Under the pieces are notes generated by a model. It searched no databases, was not told where the DNA came from, and was given only the letters and a program-made list of their open reading frames with translations. Made by a program: the position numbers and the translations under genes. Of a stretch of 34,373 bases of DNA, positions 18,393 to 30,300 are shown piece after piece. Location of the stretch: assembly GCA_944391085.1 (NCBI GenBank), contig CALXSE010000018.1, forward strand, positions 1 through 34,373. Direction: 5' to 3'. Position 1 is the first letter of the stretch, and each line of letters opens with the position of its first letter. The DNA is from an uncultured Kiritimatiellota bacterium (GTDB lineage Bacteria; Verrucomicrobiota; Kiritimatiellia; RFP12; DVOR01).

Positions 18393-21300
18393 TCAGCGCA
18401 GGATCATCCAGAAGCGGGCGGAGGCGCGGTGCAGGTAAAGCCCGTCGTCGCCGCGGCGCACGAAGTAATCCCCGCTCTCCTGCCACGCGCCGTCCGCGCC
18501 GCGCACATACACGGTCGCGGAGACGCTCTGGTAGCCGTCGAGCGTGTCCCAGCCCAGAATCTTGCGGGTGTTCACCGCCGCGCCCTCCTCCAGGTCAAGG
18601 TAGACGTTCAGGGCCAGGTCGTTCGCCCCCAGGCGGCACGTGCCCGCCACCTGCACCAGCGAGAGTTCCGTCGCGCCGGAGGCCTCGTCCACGCGGGCGA
18701 GCACCTCCAGCCCGGCCCCCGCCCCAAGCTCCAGCGAGCCGAGCGTGAGGGTGGCCGGGGCCAGCTCGCCGCGCACGTCGGCCGCCGCCGCCGAGAGCCT
18801 GGCGCCCGCGCCCAGGGTGACGTCCCCAAGCGTCCCCGAGCCGCCGAGAACGCCGCCATCCTCCGCGGTGGCCGCGCCGGCCCACTCGCCGGTGACGGAG
18901 ACGCGGACGCCCGCGCCGGCGGTGAGCGTGCCGACCGTCCCGGCGGTGGATTCCCCGGAGTAGGTGAAGGTGGGCGTGCCCGCCGCGGCGGGGTCGGCCT
19001 TCTCAAGGGTCAGGCCCGCGCGGATGGCGCCGGCGGCGTCGTCCGCGCCCACGAAGGTGCCGCCGAAGGAGGCGTCGCCCGAGAGCGCCAACGTGAGCGT
19101 GCGCTCGCCCGCCCAGGCCGAGCCGCCGGAGAGGGCGCGCACAGGCTCCACGCCGATGCACGCCGCGCCCGTGGCGGTGAGGGCGGAAAGGCGGATGGCC
19201 TCGTCGCCCGCGCCGTCGCCCGCGCCCAGCCAGAGGGCGGTGGTCTCGAGGGCGTCGTTCTCCAAGCTCAGGGCCGCGCCGTCCATAAGCGAGCCGGGGT
19301 CGAGGATCAGGTGGCCGGAGCGGGGCGCGTAGACGAGGGTGGAGACGGCCTCGTCCAAGTCGCCGAGGCGCGGGACGGAGCCGCTCTCGGCGCTGGCCGC
19401 CGCCGTCCAGCGGAGGGTGACGCCCCGGGTGCCCTCGGAGAACCCGGGCGCGACCGTGCCGCCGCCGGAGAGCGTGCCGCCGAGGGTGAGGGCGGCGTTC
19501 CCGGAGAGGTCGAAGGTCGGCGCGTCCACGCCGCCGAGGGCAAGGGCCTGGTCGGCCGCGGTCAGGGCGAGGGTGCCGCCCGTGGCGCGGAGGGTCAGGC
19601 CGGGCACGGCGCAGGCGAGGGTGAGGGTACCGTCGGCGTTGGAGAGGATGGCCGAGGCGTCGGCCTCGAGCGTGCCGGAGAGGGTGCGCGCGCGACCGCC
19701 GACGAAGGCGAGCGTGGCGCCCTGCCCAAGGGTGACGGGCACGGCGAGCGCGTCGGGCGCGTCGGTGGTGCCGACGGTGTTCTCGAAGGTGACCGTGCCG
19801 CCCTGGACGTTGAGCGAGCCGGAGTTGCCCAGGGTGACGGGCCGGCGGAAGGTGAGGCCGGAGGCGCCGGTCTTGAGCAGGAGGCCCTGGACGGTGAGGC
19901 CGCCCGAACCCTCAAGCGCGTAGTCGCCGAGCTCGTTCAGGGCGCGCAGGGCGGTGACCGTCTGCGTCCCGGTGGAGCCGACGGTGCGGTACTCGCCGGG
20001 CACCTCCACCCCGCCAATGGGCCGTTCGTCCAGGAAGGAGACCGCGCCCTGGGTGCCCGTGCCCCACGTGATGGGCTCGCTCCCGCCGGTGGGGACCCAG
20101 GCATCCGCGTCCAGCCAGCCGGCGGTGGTGCCGGCCCAGACATAGCCCGTACCGTCGTCGAAGGAGACGAGGCTGACGGTCTGGCCGTTGTCCTCGAGCG
20201 TCCAGCCCGCGATGGCCAGCGCCGCGGCGTTCGCGCCGCCGAGAACGAAGGTGCCCGTGCCCAGGCGCGCGCCGGTCGCGAAGGAGAGGAGCGTGTAGCG
20301 CGGCTGGCGGAGGGCGGAGGGATCGGCGACGTCCACCTCGACCGTGACGCGGCCTTCCACGCGCAGGGCGGTGCGGACGGTCAGGGCGGTGCCCTCGTTC
20401 AGGGTCGTGCCGTCGCCGAAGCGGAGGGTCGCGCCGTCCGCGAGGACGGTGGGCCGGTCGGGGGAGTTGTTGAGGGTGACGACGTTGGCGGCGCAGTCGA
20501 GGACGCCGCCGCCCTCGACGGTCAGGCTGCCGTTGCTGAAGCTGCGGGTGCCGCCGCCGATGGCGAGGGTCGCGCCGTCGCGCACCGTCCAGGCCGGCGT
20601 GACGCCGCGTTCGCCGGGGGTGACGCTGAGGCTGTCGGCGTCCACGCGGAGGGTGCCTTCCGCGACGTCCATGTTGAGGCCGGCGTCGAAGACGGCGTTC
20701 TGGTCGATGACGGCGGTGCCCGCGCCGCGCTTGGTGAAGGTGGCGGCGGCGGGGGCGTCGTCGGGCGTCTGGATGTTGCCCGCGAAGGTGAGGGTCGCCC
20801 TCTCGCCGACGGTCACGGACAGGTCGCCGTCCCACTGCTGGCTGTCCCGGCCGAGGGTGGCCGTGCCGGCGTCCAGCGCCACGGCGCCGCGGATGCGGGC
20901 GTCGTCCGCGGTGGTGACGAGGGCGCCGTCCCCGAGGCTCCACGTCCACGCGGTGGTGGCGCCGAGGGCGCGCTCGGAGTCGAGCGCGAGGGTGCCGCCG
21001 CCCTCGACGGTGACGGCGCGGGGCGTGGCGTCGCCGGTGGAGGCGGGGGTGTCGCCCTGAAGCGTGAGGGTCGCGCCCGCGCCGACGGAATAGGAGAGGG
21101 CGCCGTCCTGGCGCGCCGCGGAGTTGCTCTGCGCCGCGAGGGTGACGGCGGCGCCTTCGCCCTCGACGCGGAGGGTGCCCGCGCCGGAGAAGGAGCCGTT
21201 GAGGGTCAGCGCCTGAGGCGCGATGCCCCGGCCCTCGAGGTAGCCCCGCTCAGGGTCGGTGGGCTCGGCGAAGGCGAAGGTCAACGTGGAGCCCTGGGCG

Positions 21301-24300
21301 ACGGAGAGGGCCGCGCCCAGCGTGTTGGCCTCCTGCCCCGCGGAAAGGTCGCCGCGGAGGAGGGGCCGCGTGAAGGTGAGGCTCCCCTTGTCCACGGTGA
21401 GCGTGGCGGCGTTGTCGAGCCAGGCAAGGGCGTCGACTTGGGCCGTGCCGTCGCCGACCTTCCAGAGCGAGGAATCGATGCGCAGGCCGTAGAGCTTGCC
21501 TTCCGGCGCGCTTTCGGAGCCCGTGATCTGGCCGCCCTGCGCGAGGGTGACGCCCCGCTCCTGAGCGGCGGAGAGGACAAGGCCGTAGACGCCCCACTCG
21601 GCGGAGTTCGGCTCGCCGGGGTCTTGGTCGACGGTCAGCGCCACGTCGGCGGAGTCAGCCACGACGCGGGCCTTGGGCGCGTCCTCAGGCGCGGTGATGC
21701 CGTTGACGATGTTCGTGGTCGCGTTCTGGTGCGTCCACTGCGCCTCGCTCCAGTTGCCGCTCTGGTTGGCCCAGACGTAGGAGTCGCCGGAGGCGATGAG
21801 CCAGAGGTTGTGGACGGTGGCGTTGGCGCTTTCGTCGTCCAGGGCCTCGGCGTCGGTGAGCCACTGGACGGCGCCGTCGAGGGCGATGGCCTCGGGGCAG
21901 TTCACAGTGGGCTGGCTGCTCGGGTTCACCGCGAAGTTGGTCAGCTTCACGGGGCCATTGAAGGCCGTCTGCAGGTTCGTCAGCCGCACGGTGAGGCTGC
22001 TGCCGAGGCTGACGCGGGCGCTCTCCCCGGAGACGCGCACGAGGGCGTTCGTGCTCGCGGCCGCCTGCGCCAGATCCACCTCCAGGATGGCGCCGTCCGC
22101 GAAGGAGAGCGAACCCTGGAAGTCGAGGTAGACGCCGCCGCCGGTGCGGCCCGCGGGCTGCTTGAAGTGGTTGGGGAAGTTGGCGTTCCACTGCGAGGAC
22201 GCCGGCACCCAGGTGGCGTCGGCGGGCAGGCCGCTGGAGAGGGTGGCGCCGCGCTCGATGGTGACGGAGAAGTCGTCGCTGACGGTGCCGGTGCCTTCCA
22301 TGCGGGTGCCGCCCTGGACGCTGATGGTGCGGGCCGCGGTGTCCGGCGGGACCTCGAGGACGTCGTCGCCCATGTTCAAGCGGAAGGTGCCCTCGCGGAT
22401 TTCGATGTTGCTATGCGGGGCCGTGCCGCCGACGTTGGCACCGCCACCTCCGGTGTTTCCGCCGCTAGACTCGGTGTAACCGACAGTCTGGCAGAGATTC
22501 TGGGTTTGGACCCAGACACCGCCTCCGACCTTGACAAGCGCGGCATCCGTGGCGCCGTCATTACCGGCGAAGATGGGATAGTGGGAGAAGAGCATGGCGC
22601 CAGTGGCAACGTCGAGGTAGCCATTGACGGCGCCCTCGTCGCCATAATCCGTAGAGGTCTGGGCATAGGGGCGCAGGCTGATGGAGTTCTTGCTTCCGGT
22701 TCCATTGTTAAGACTCGAGCGGATGCCGAGCACGCCATCCGTGACCTGAATGCGGCCGCTCCGCACATTGAGGGTCTTGTGGTTCCAAGCATTGGAGCCG
22801 GCCGAGGCAATGTAATAGCGGGAATCACCGGACGAAACGAAGCCAAAGACATCGTGCACGGTGGCATTACTCACCCGGCTGGAGCCGTCACCTGCATTCC
22901 AAACCGTCTGCTGGAACATGCCGCTTTCGAGGCGGACGGAGGGCAGCTGGGTGGCGGCGGCGTTGTTCTGGAAGGTGTTGCTCGCGTCGGAACCGTTGTA
23001 GTGGACGATGCCGCCGTCTCGGGCCAGGAAGGTGCCGTTGGGGAAGGGCCGCTGGTTAACGCCGCGGTCGTTGTTGTTGAACTGAAGCGTGGCGCCGTCC
23101 GAGACCTCGACCGTGCCGCCCGAAGGGAGGCTGGAATCCGCCACGGCGGCCAGGGTGACGGTGCCGCCGGCCGCGCGGAGGAAGACGCCGTCCTCGTCGG
23201 CCGAGCCGTCGGGGAGGTTGTTGAAGGCCACGCGGAGCGTGCCGGTCCCGGCCCAGCCGAGGGTGCCCGCGCCGGAGATGGTGCGGGGATAGTTGGCGTT
23301 GGCGCCGGAGGAGACGGCGGTGAGCCAGAGGGTGCCGGCGTCGATCCGGAGGTTGTTGTCGACGGACTGGGTGAGGGTGAGGCCGTAGGCGCCCTGCTTG
23401 CTGAGGGTGGCGGTGTGGGCGGCGCCCTCGGGGTAGACCCAGCGCCAGCCGAGGGCGGTGTCCGCCGCGGCCTCGGGGAAGGGCACGAGGGTGACGGCGT
23501 CGCCGAGGAGGACGTTGGGGGCCTGGGCGAAGACGTCCTCGGCGACGGTGACGGCGGCGTCGGCCTCGTAGAGGTCGAGGGCGCCGGCGGAGAGGGCGCC
23601 GGCCGTGCCGGAGAGCGTGAGGGTGCCCGCGCCGACGCGGAGGAAAGGCAGGGAGGCCGCGCGGTCGACGTTCAGGCTGCCGACGCCGTCAACGAGGGCG
23701 TAGTGGGGCGCGTCCTGGGTGGCGTCCTGCCAGGCGGTGTCGCGGACGGCCTGCGAGGCGCCGTTGGCGCCGGTGGCGGTGTAGTCCCAGGTCTGGCCGC
23801 TCCAGGTGGGGCCCTGGGCGGCGTAGAAGGCGGGCTCGCCCTGCGGGAGCTCGACGATCTGGAGGGCGGCGAGGCCGACCTCGGCGTTGTTGCCGTTGGC
23901 GCCGTCGTGGGGGACGATCTGGAGCGTGCCGCCGCCCTCGATGCGCAGGTGCAGCAGGTTCGCGCCGTCGGCGAAGCCCTCGTCGAGGACGGCCTGGCCG
24001 ACCCAGGCGTCGCCGGAGCCGGCGGGGGCGGTCCAGTCGTTGCGGAAGGCGTAGGTGCGCCAGGCGCCGGTGCCGGGCTTGACGCGGACGGCGGGATACG
24101 TGGCGGCGCCGTCGCCGGAGCCGGCGAAGAGGAGGTAGAGGTCATACCGCGCGAAGGGGATGTTGTCCACGCGCACGGCCCAGCCCGCGGAGCTGATGCC
24201 CGAATCCTCGATGAAGCCGATCTCGTCGGGGTCGGCGGCGGCGCCGGGCCCGGGCAGGAAGCCCGCGGCGAGGCCCGTGCGCCCGGCGACGGCGCGCCCG

Positions 24301-27300
24301 GCGGTGAAGGCGTAGCGGACGGTCGGCGCGTCGGCCAGATCCCCCGAGACGCCGCTCAGGCGCGGGGTCAGGCGGTAGCCCCGGTAGCCGCCGCCCAGGA
24401 TCAGGCTCTCAAGGCCCGAGCCGCCCATGGTGGAGGCGTTGTTCCAGTAGGCGCCCGCGAAGGGCACCGCCCCGCAGGGCTCGGTGGAGGCGTCGATCCA
24501 GGAGGCCGAGCCCTCGGAGCCGCCGGTGAAGGAGACGTTGATCGCGCCGGTCTCGCCGCCCGTGCCGAGGTAGACGGTGGCCGTCACGCCGTCGATGGAG
24601 CATTGATACCCGTCGGGCAGGAGGACCTCGGTGAAGGTCGCCGTGCCGAGGGTGCCGTTGTTGAAGTAGGCCAGGGAGGGCAGGAAGGCGTAGGCAAGCG
24701 TCTCGCGCTCGCCGGGCATCTCCGCGTTCGTCAGGTCGTAGACATACTCGATGGAGCCGCCGCAGTCCGCCCCGATGCCGGTGAGGTTGCCCTCGCCGTC
24801 AAACTCACCGCGGGCGAAGCGGACGGAGGCGAAGGAGACCTCGCGGTCGAGGATTGCGCGGATGCCCACCGAAGAGATGTCATCGGGCACGACGAAGACG
24901 ACGTTGGCCGTCTCGTTCGCCGCGGGGGCGTAGGGGACGAAGGCCGTGTAGTCGTCCGCGCCGCCGTCGATGCGGCGCCAGATGGATTCGAACCAGAGGA
25001 CGTCGTACGTGGCGTCATTCAGCGCGCCGTCCAGGACGCGCACGTAGGTGACCGCCGGGGCCAGGTAAAGCCCGTCGGAGCGGATCTCCGCGCCGTAGCC
25101 GGCCTCGGTGAGCCGGTCGTCCACCAGCAGGGAGACGTTGGCCACGTTGGCGGCGGAGGACCAGGAGAAGACCTTGACGGGCTCGCGCCCGGCCGCCGGG
25201 GGCGGGTCGTCAAGCGCCTGGACGGTGCAGACGGCGCCCGCAGGGAAGGTGACGGTGGACGCGCGCAGCTGCCGGGCGCCCGTGGGGTCGACCGCCACCG
25301 ACGCGCCGCCGGCCAGCGAGAGCTCGGCAAGGGAGAGCCCCGCCTCGACCGTCGCGCCGGAGGCCACGGAGACGGAGCCGGACGTCAGCTCCGCGTCGCC
25401 GCCGAGGGCGCCGGCCTCGACCTCGACCTCGACCACGTTGCCGATGGTCGGCCACGTCAGCTCCAGGCGGCCGGGGCCCCGCTTGACGAAGGGCGCGGGG
25501 TCGGTCTGGTTGGAGCCGTCGGGTATGGTGGAGCCGATGTCGGCCGCCAGGCGGAGGGTGGAACCCTCGCCCACGTCCAGGAAGAGGGCGTCGTCCTGGC
25601 CGTTGTCGCCGAAGATGCGCATCGTGGCGCCTTCCACCGTTTCGATGGTGGCGGTGATGCCCTGCGTCAGCTTGCCGTCGGTGGTCTTCGGGTCGTCGGG
25701 GTCGCCCGCGTCGCCGACGCCGGCGACGGTGAGGGTGGCGCCGCGCACGAAGTCCATGCCGAGACCGGACGCGGTGCCGTCGTCGATGAGGAGGGTGGCG
25801 CCGTCGCCGTCGAAGCGCAGGCCGTAGGGCGTGTGCTGCCAATAGGTGCCCGAGCCGTAGACGCACTCCAGGGCGGAGCGGTAGCCGATGACGATGGGCT
25901 GGCTCGTCCACAGGTCAGGGGTGCTGTTGCTGATCTGCCCCCAGCCGCCGAGGAAGCCGCGGTGCCCGCTGAAGCGGAGGACGCCGCCGTTGCGGAGGGT
26001 GAAGCCCACGGCGTCGCCCTTGTAGAGCGGGGTGCCGTCGGAGGCGCGGAAGAAGGGATTGTCGCCGCCATCGGCGCGGGTCATGGTGAAGTCGAGGGTC
26101 GCGCCGTCGCGCACCATGAAGGTGCCGGAGAAGGCGTTGTTGACGAGGCCGGAGGGGGAGGTGCCGCCGAACTCGACGGTGCCGCCGCTGACGGTGCCGT
26201 CATTGGCGACCTGGCCTTGGACAATGATGGTGCCGTCGCCGTAGAGCTGCCCGCTGTAGGCCGAGAGGCGCTGGGTCTCGCCGGCGCGCGGCATGAGCGT
26301 GAGGTCGCCCGAGGCATGCCACACGCCGTGCTGGCCGGCCTCGTTGAGGTTGCCCGAGCCCAGGAGCGTGGCCGTGCGGTTGTTGTCGGAGAGCGCGCCC
26401 ATCAGGCGCACCGCGCCGTTGGGGAGGTTGATGCCGACGCCCGCGCCGCTCGTGGCTATCGGCACGTCGAAGGTCGTGCCCGCGCCGGCGGCGAAGTCGA
26501 TGTATTGGTTCGTGGTCGAGCCGACGTTCACGGGCGTCTGGGTCGAGAGGTCGAGGACGGCGTCCTCGTCGCCCGCGAAGGTGTAGTACGCGGTGGTGGC
26601 GCCCGCGCCGAAGGTGACCGTGCCGGGCTTGACGGAGCCGGCGACGGTGGCCACGGTGGGCTGGGTGACGTCGGGGAAGGTGACCGCCGCGCCGTTGATG
26701 AAGGTGGCGCCGTCCACCCACGGGCCGGCCACGCCGTCCTGCCACGTGCCGGAGGCGTTCGTGATGTCCCAGATCACGGCGGTGGGTTCAAGCGCGCCGC
26801 CCTCGTTGAAGGTGACCAGGCCGTTCCCCGCGTCGACCGTGACGTTCTCGGCGGCGAACTCCACGCCGTCGAGGAAGTAGCGGGGGCCCTTGGCGACGTC
26901 GATGCTGCCGGCGATGCGGGCGACGTAGGGGAGGCCCGTCACGCCGGTCTTGCGCACGGCGCGGCACTGGGCGCCGGCCTCGAAGACGACCTTGCCGGAG
27001 ACCTCGTCGAGCTCCGTCGCCCCGCCCTCCGTCCGCAGCGTGACGGCATACTTCTCGGATTCGGTGTTCGCGGCGGGGCGGGTCTGGCCGGACGGCGCGT
27101 CAAGCTCCGTCCAGCTGTCCTCGGCGTCGCCCTCGTAGCGGACGCTGAGCGTCCAGGCGGAGGGGAAGCGGTTCTGCAAGTCGGAACACCAGAGGGTGTA
27201 GGAATCGAAGACGACGCCATCGCCGCCAATCGTGATGGTGGCCGAGGCCGTCCCCGTTGTGTTGGTGATGGGATACCACTTGTTGTTTTTGGCGTTGCCC

Positions 27301-30300
27301 GTATACGCCCCGGTGGAGCCGTCCTCCGGCTTCGTCCACGTCCCGGGCGACGCCACACCGCCGGTGACGCCGTCGATCAGGGCGTTGATGGCCTCATTGC
27401 CGCCTGCGGCCCAATTCGGGGTATTGTTCCGCCCGGTGCCGGAGATGGTGGTGCCGCTGGGCCAGGCGACCTTCGTGTCGTTGTTGTAGAGGCAGAGTTC
27501 CTGGATGGCGGTGCCGTCGGAGTTGCCGACGCCGGCGGGGATGTCCAGCTTGATGGCGACGACGGGGACGGTGCGGGCCTCCTCGGAGCCTTCGCCTTCG
27601 CCGGTGAAGCCGCGGGCCTCGAAGGCGGCGCCGGAGGCGACGGTGACGGTGGCCTCGCCGAGGCCGGAGGCGTCGGCGAGGGCGAGGGTGCCGCGCGCAA
27701 GCGTGAGGGCGCCGCTGCCGGTGTTGGCGGCGTTGAGCACCAGCGTGCCGTAGACGCCGGGGTCGATCGTCGTGGCGCCGGCGAAGGTCACGGGCATCGT
27801 CATGTCGACCTCGGCGGGGGTGTCCGAACCGAAGCGGATGGCGCCGCCGGGGCCGAAGGTGAGGGCATGGGTGCCGGCAGACCCGGCGCTGACGGTGGAG
27901 GCGAGGGGCTCAAAGACGCCGCCGTCCGTGACCGCGACATCCATCCTGACCGAGGCGACGCGCGCGGCGATGGAGCCGGCATAATTTCCGTCACCGTTAC
28001 CGAGCGCGAGGACGCCCGTGCCGGTCACGTCCAGGTCAAGGGAGGCGTTGGGCCCCCACCCCATGAGCTGGGAGGCGGCGAAGCGACCACCGGAGAGGTC
28101 GAAGTCCAGCGCGAGGCCCGCATCGTCGTTCGAGGCGACCAGGAAGCCGTGGTTGGCGCCGTCGATGGTATCGATCTCCACCGTGCCGCCGGTCTGCACA
28201 AGGGTGGCCGCAGTCTTGTGGTTGGCGCCGCTCTGGAGCCAGATGCCGGCGTCGGGGAGCGACCACACGTCGCCGTCCTCGATGAGCAGGTCGGGCGAGA
28301 AGACGACATGCTCGCGCCCGGAGGCGGCGGCCAGGTCGCGGAAGGCCCACGTCTGATTGCGATAGGAGGTGTCGCTCCAGTCGGTGTTGAAGGATTCCGC
28401 GTAGTCGCGGCGGAGGGTGCCGGTGGAGGCGGGGTCGACGAGGAGGGTGACGGCGCCGTCGGCGCGGTCGAGGGTCGTGCCGCCGTCAAGGGAGACGGCG
28501 ATGCCGCTGTCCGCGCCGAAGGCGAGGGTGGCGCCGGCGGCGATGGTGTAGGCCTGGCCGTCGTTGTCGAAGGCGGCCTCGAAGCGGGAGACGCCCGCGC
28601 CGGGGGTGAAGGCGACGCCGACGCAGGGACAACGGACGGTGAGGGCGCCCGTGAGGCCGCCCGCGTCAAGCGTGCCGAGGAGGATGCCGCCGTCGCTTTC
28701 CGTGAGCAGGGTCAGGTCGCCCGCGCCGGAGACGGAAAGGGTCTTGGCCCGGAAGTTGAGCGGGAGGGTGAGGGTGGCCGAGACGCCCTCGGGCACGGTG
28801 AGGGCGAGGGTGTTCTCGGGGCCGCTCTGCCACCTGGCGGTGGTGCCGTCCTCGATGGTCAGGTCAAGGTCGGCGAGGGCGGCCTCCGGCGCGTTCGCCG
28901 TGAAGGTGTAGGCATAGGCGGTGCCCTCGCCCGCGTCGGCCTCCGGCTCCGGGGCCTCGACGATCTGGAGGGCGGCGAGGCCGGCGTAGGTGCGGCCATA
29001 GACGAGCTGGGGCAGGGCGATGTCGACGGCGGAGCCCTCGAGCACGTCGGTGACGAGGGTGTTCAGGCCGAGGACGTCGGGATCCTCGGCGGAGAGGCCG
29101 TCGCGGGCGGTGGAGCCCCAGGCGGTGTCGCCCAGGGCGCCGGTCTTGGCATAGGCCAGGACGTTCTTGCGGGTGTAGCCGGCGGCGTCCATGGCGTAGA
29201 CATCGGCGCCGACGGTGACGGGGGCGTAGGCCGCGCCCGCGAAGTCGGCGGCGAAGACGAGGGCCAGGCGGTACCGCGCGAAGGGGATGTTGGCCACGCG
29301 CACCGTCTGGGCCGCGTCGTCGGTCAGCCAAACCTGGATGAGCGTGGCGGGGGCGGTGGCGTCGGAGACGACGGCGGCGGCGGTGGCGGAGAGCTGGGTG
29401 TTCTGCCCATTGGCGCCGACGGCGGGGATGGAGGCCACGCCGGCAAGGTCGGAGACGCGCAGGTCGGCGCTGAAGAAGCTGCCGGCCAGCCCGTTCCAGG
29501 CCGCGACGGGCACGGCATAGGCGCCGGGCGCGGCGGGCGGCGCGGCGAGCGGCACGGCGCGGGAGGCGAAGTTGACGGAAAGTGCCTGCGCGGGGCGCGC
29601 GCCGGCGGCGCGGGCCACGAGGTAGACGCCGCGGTCGGTCGCCACGGGCTCGAGCGTGCAGCCTTCGGGGGGCTCATAGCCGTCGAGGGTGATGACGACC
29701 TCGTTGAGGGTCAGGGTGTCGGCGGCGATCAGGCAGAGGCTGCAGGGCAGGCCGTCGACCGCGCCGGAAACGAAGGCGTCGAGCACGCCCGCCCAGGCCG
29801 AGAGGTCGATCGTGAGCGGGGTGTTGACGGTCAGGCCGCGGGCCTGAAGCAGGAGGTGCGGCTCGTTGCCGGAGGCCACGAGGGTCATGGGCTGCCCCCG
29901 GAAGGCGACCTCGCGGAAGCGGAGCGTGTCCGTGGGCAGGAGCAGGCGGGCGCCGGCGGCCTGGCCGTCGAAGATCCAGTAGCCGTAGGTGTCGGCGACG
30001 GCCTGGGTGGCCCGGTAGCCGTCCACGGTGTCGTCAAGCGCCACGGTGTGGGGCTGGAGCACCGCGTTACCGGAGAGGGTGAGGTAAAGGCCCAGACCCT
30101 GCGCACCGGCGGCGTAGACGGGCGTCTGCGCGGTGATGGCGCCGGCGGCGTTGTTTTCCAGCATGACGCCGGCGATCGTCGGCGTGTCGGCGGTGTCGCA
30201 CGCGCCCAGGAAGAGGGGCACCTGATAGGGCAGGAGGGCGTCCTCGCCGCTCAGGTCAAGCGCCAGGGTGAAGACGACGTCCGAGACGTCGGGCACCGGC

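Noticed and set aside
20344..21060. Plus-strand open frames opposite the giant gene (many, for example this one of 238 codons)
   Set aside because: Arg/Pro/Ser/Val-rich shadows of repeat-coding sequence, with no motifs or ribosome binding sites.
22376..22867. Minus-strand frame of 163 codons inside the lower-GC patch of the giant gene
   Set aside because: It is in another frame from the intact giant frame. It arises because the patch uses different codons, and no domain or start signal is visible.
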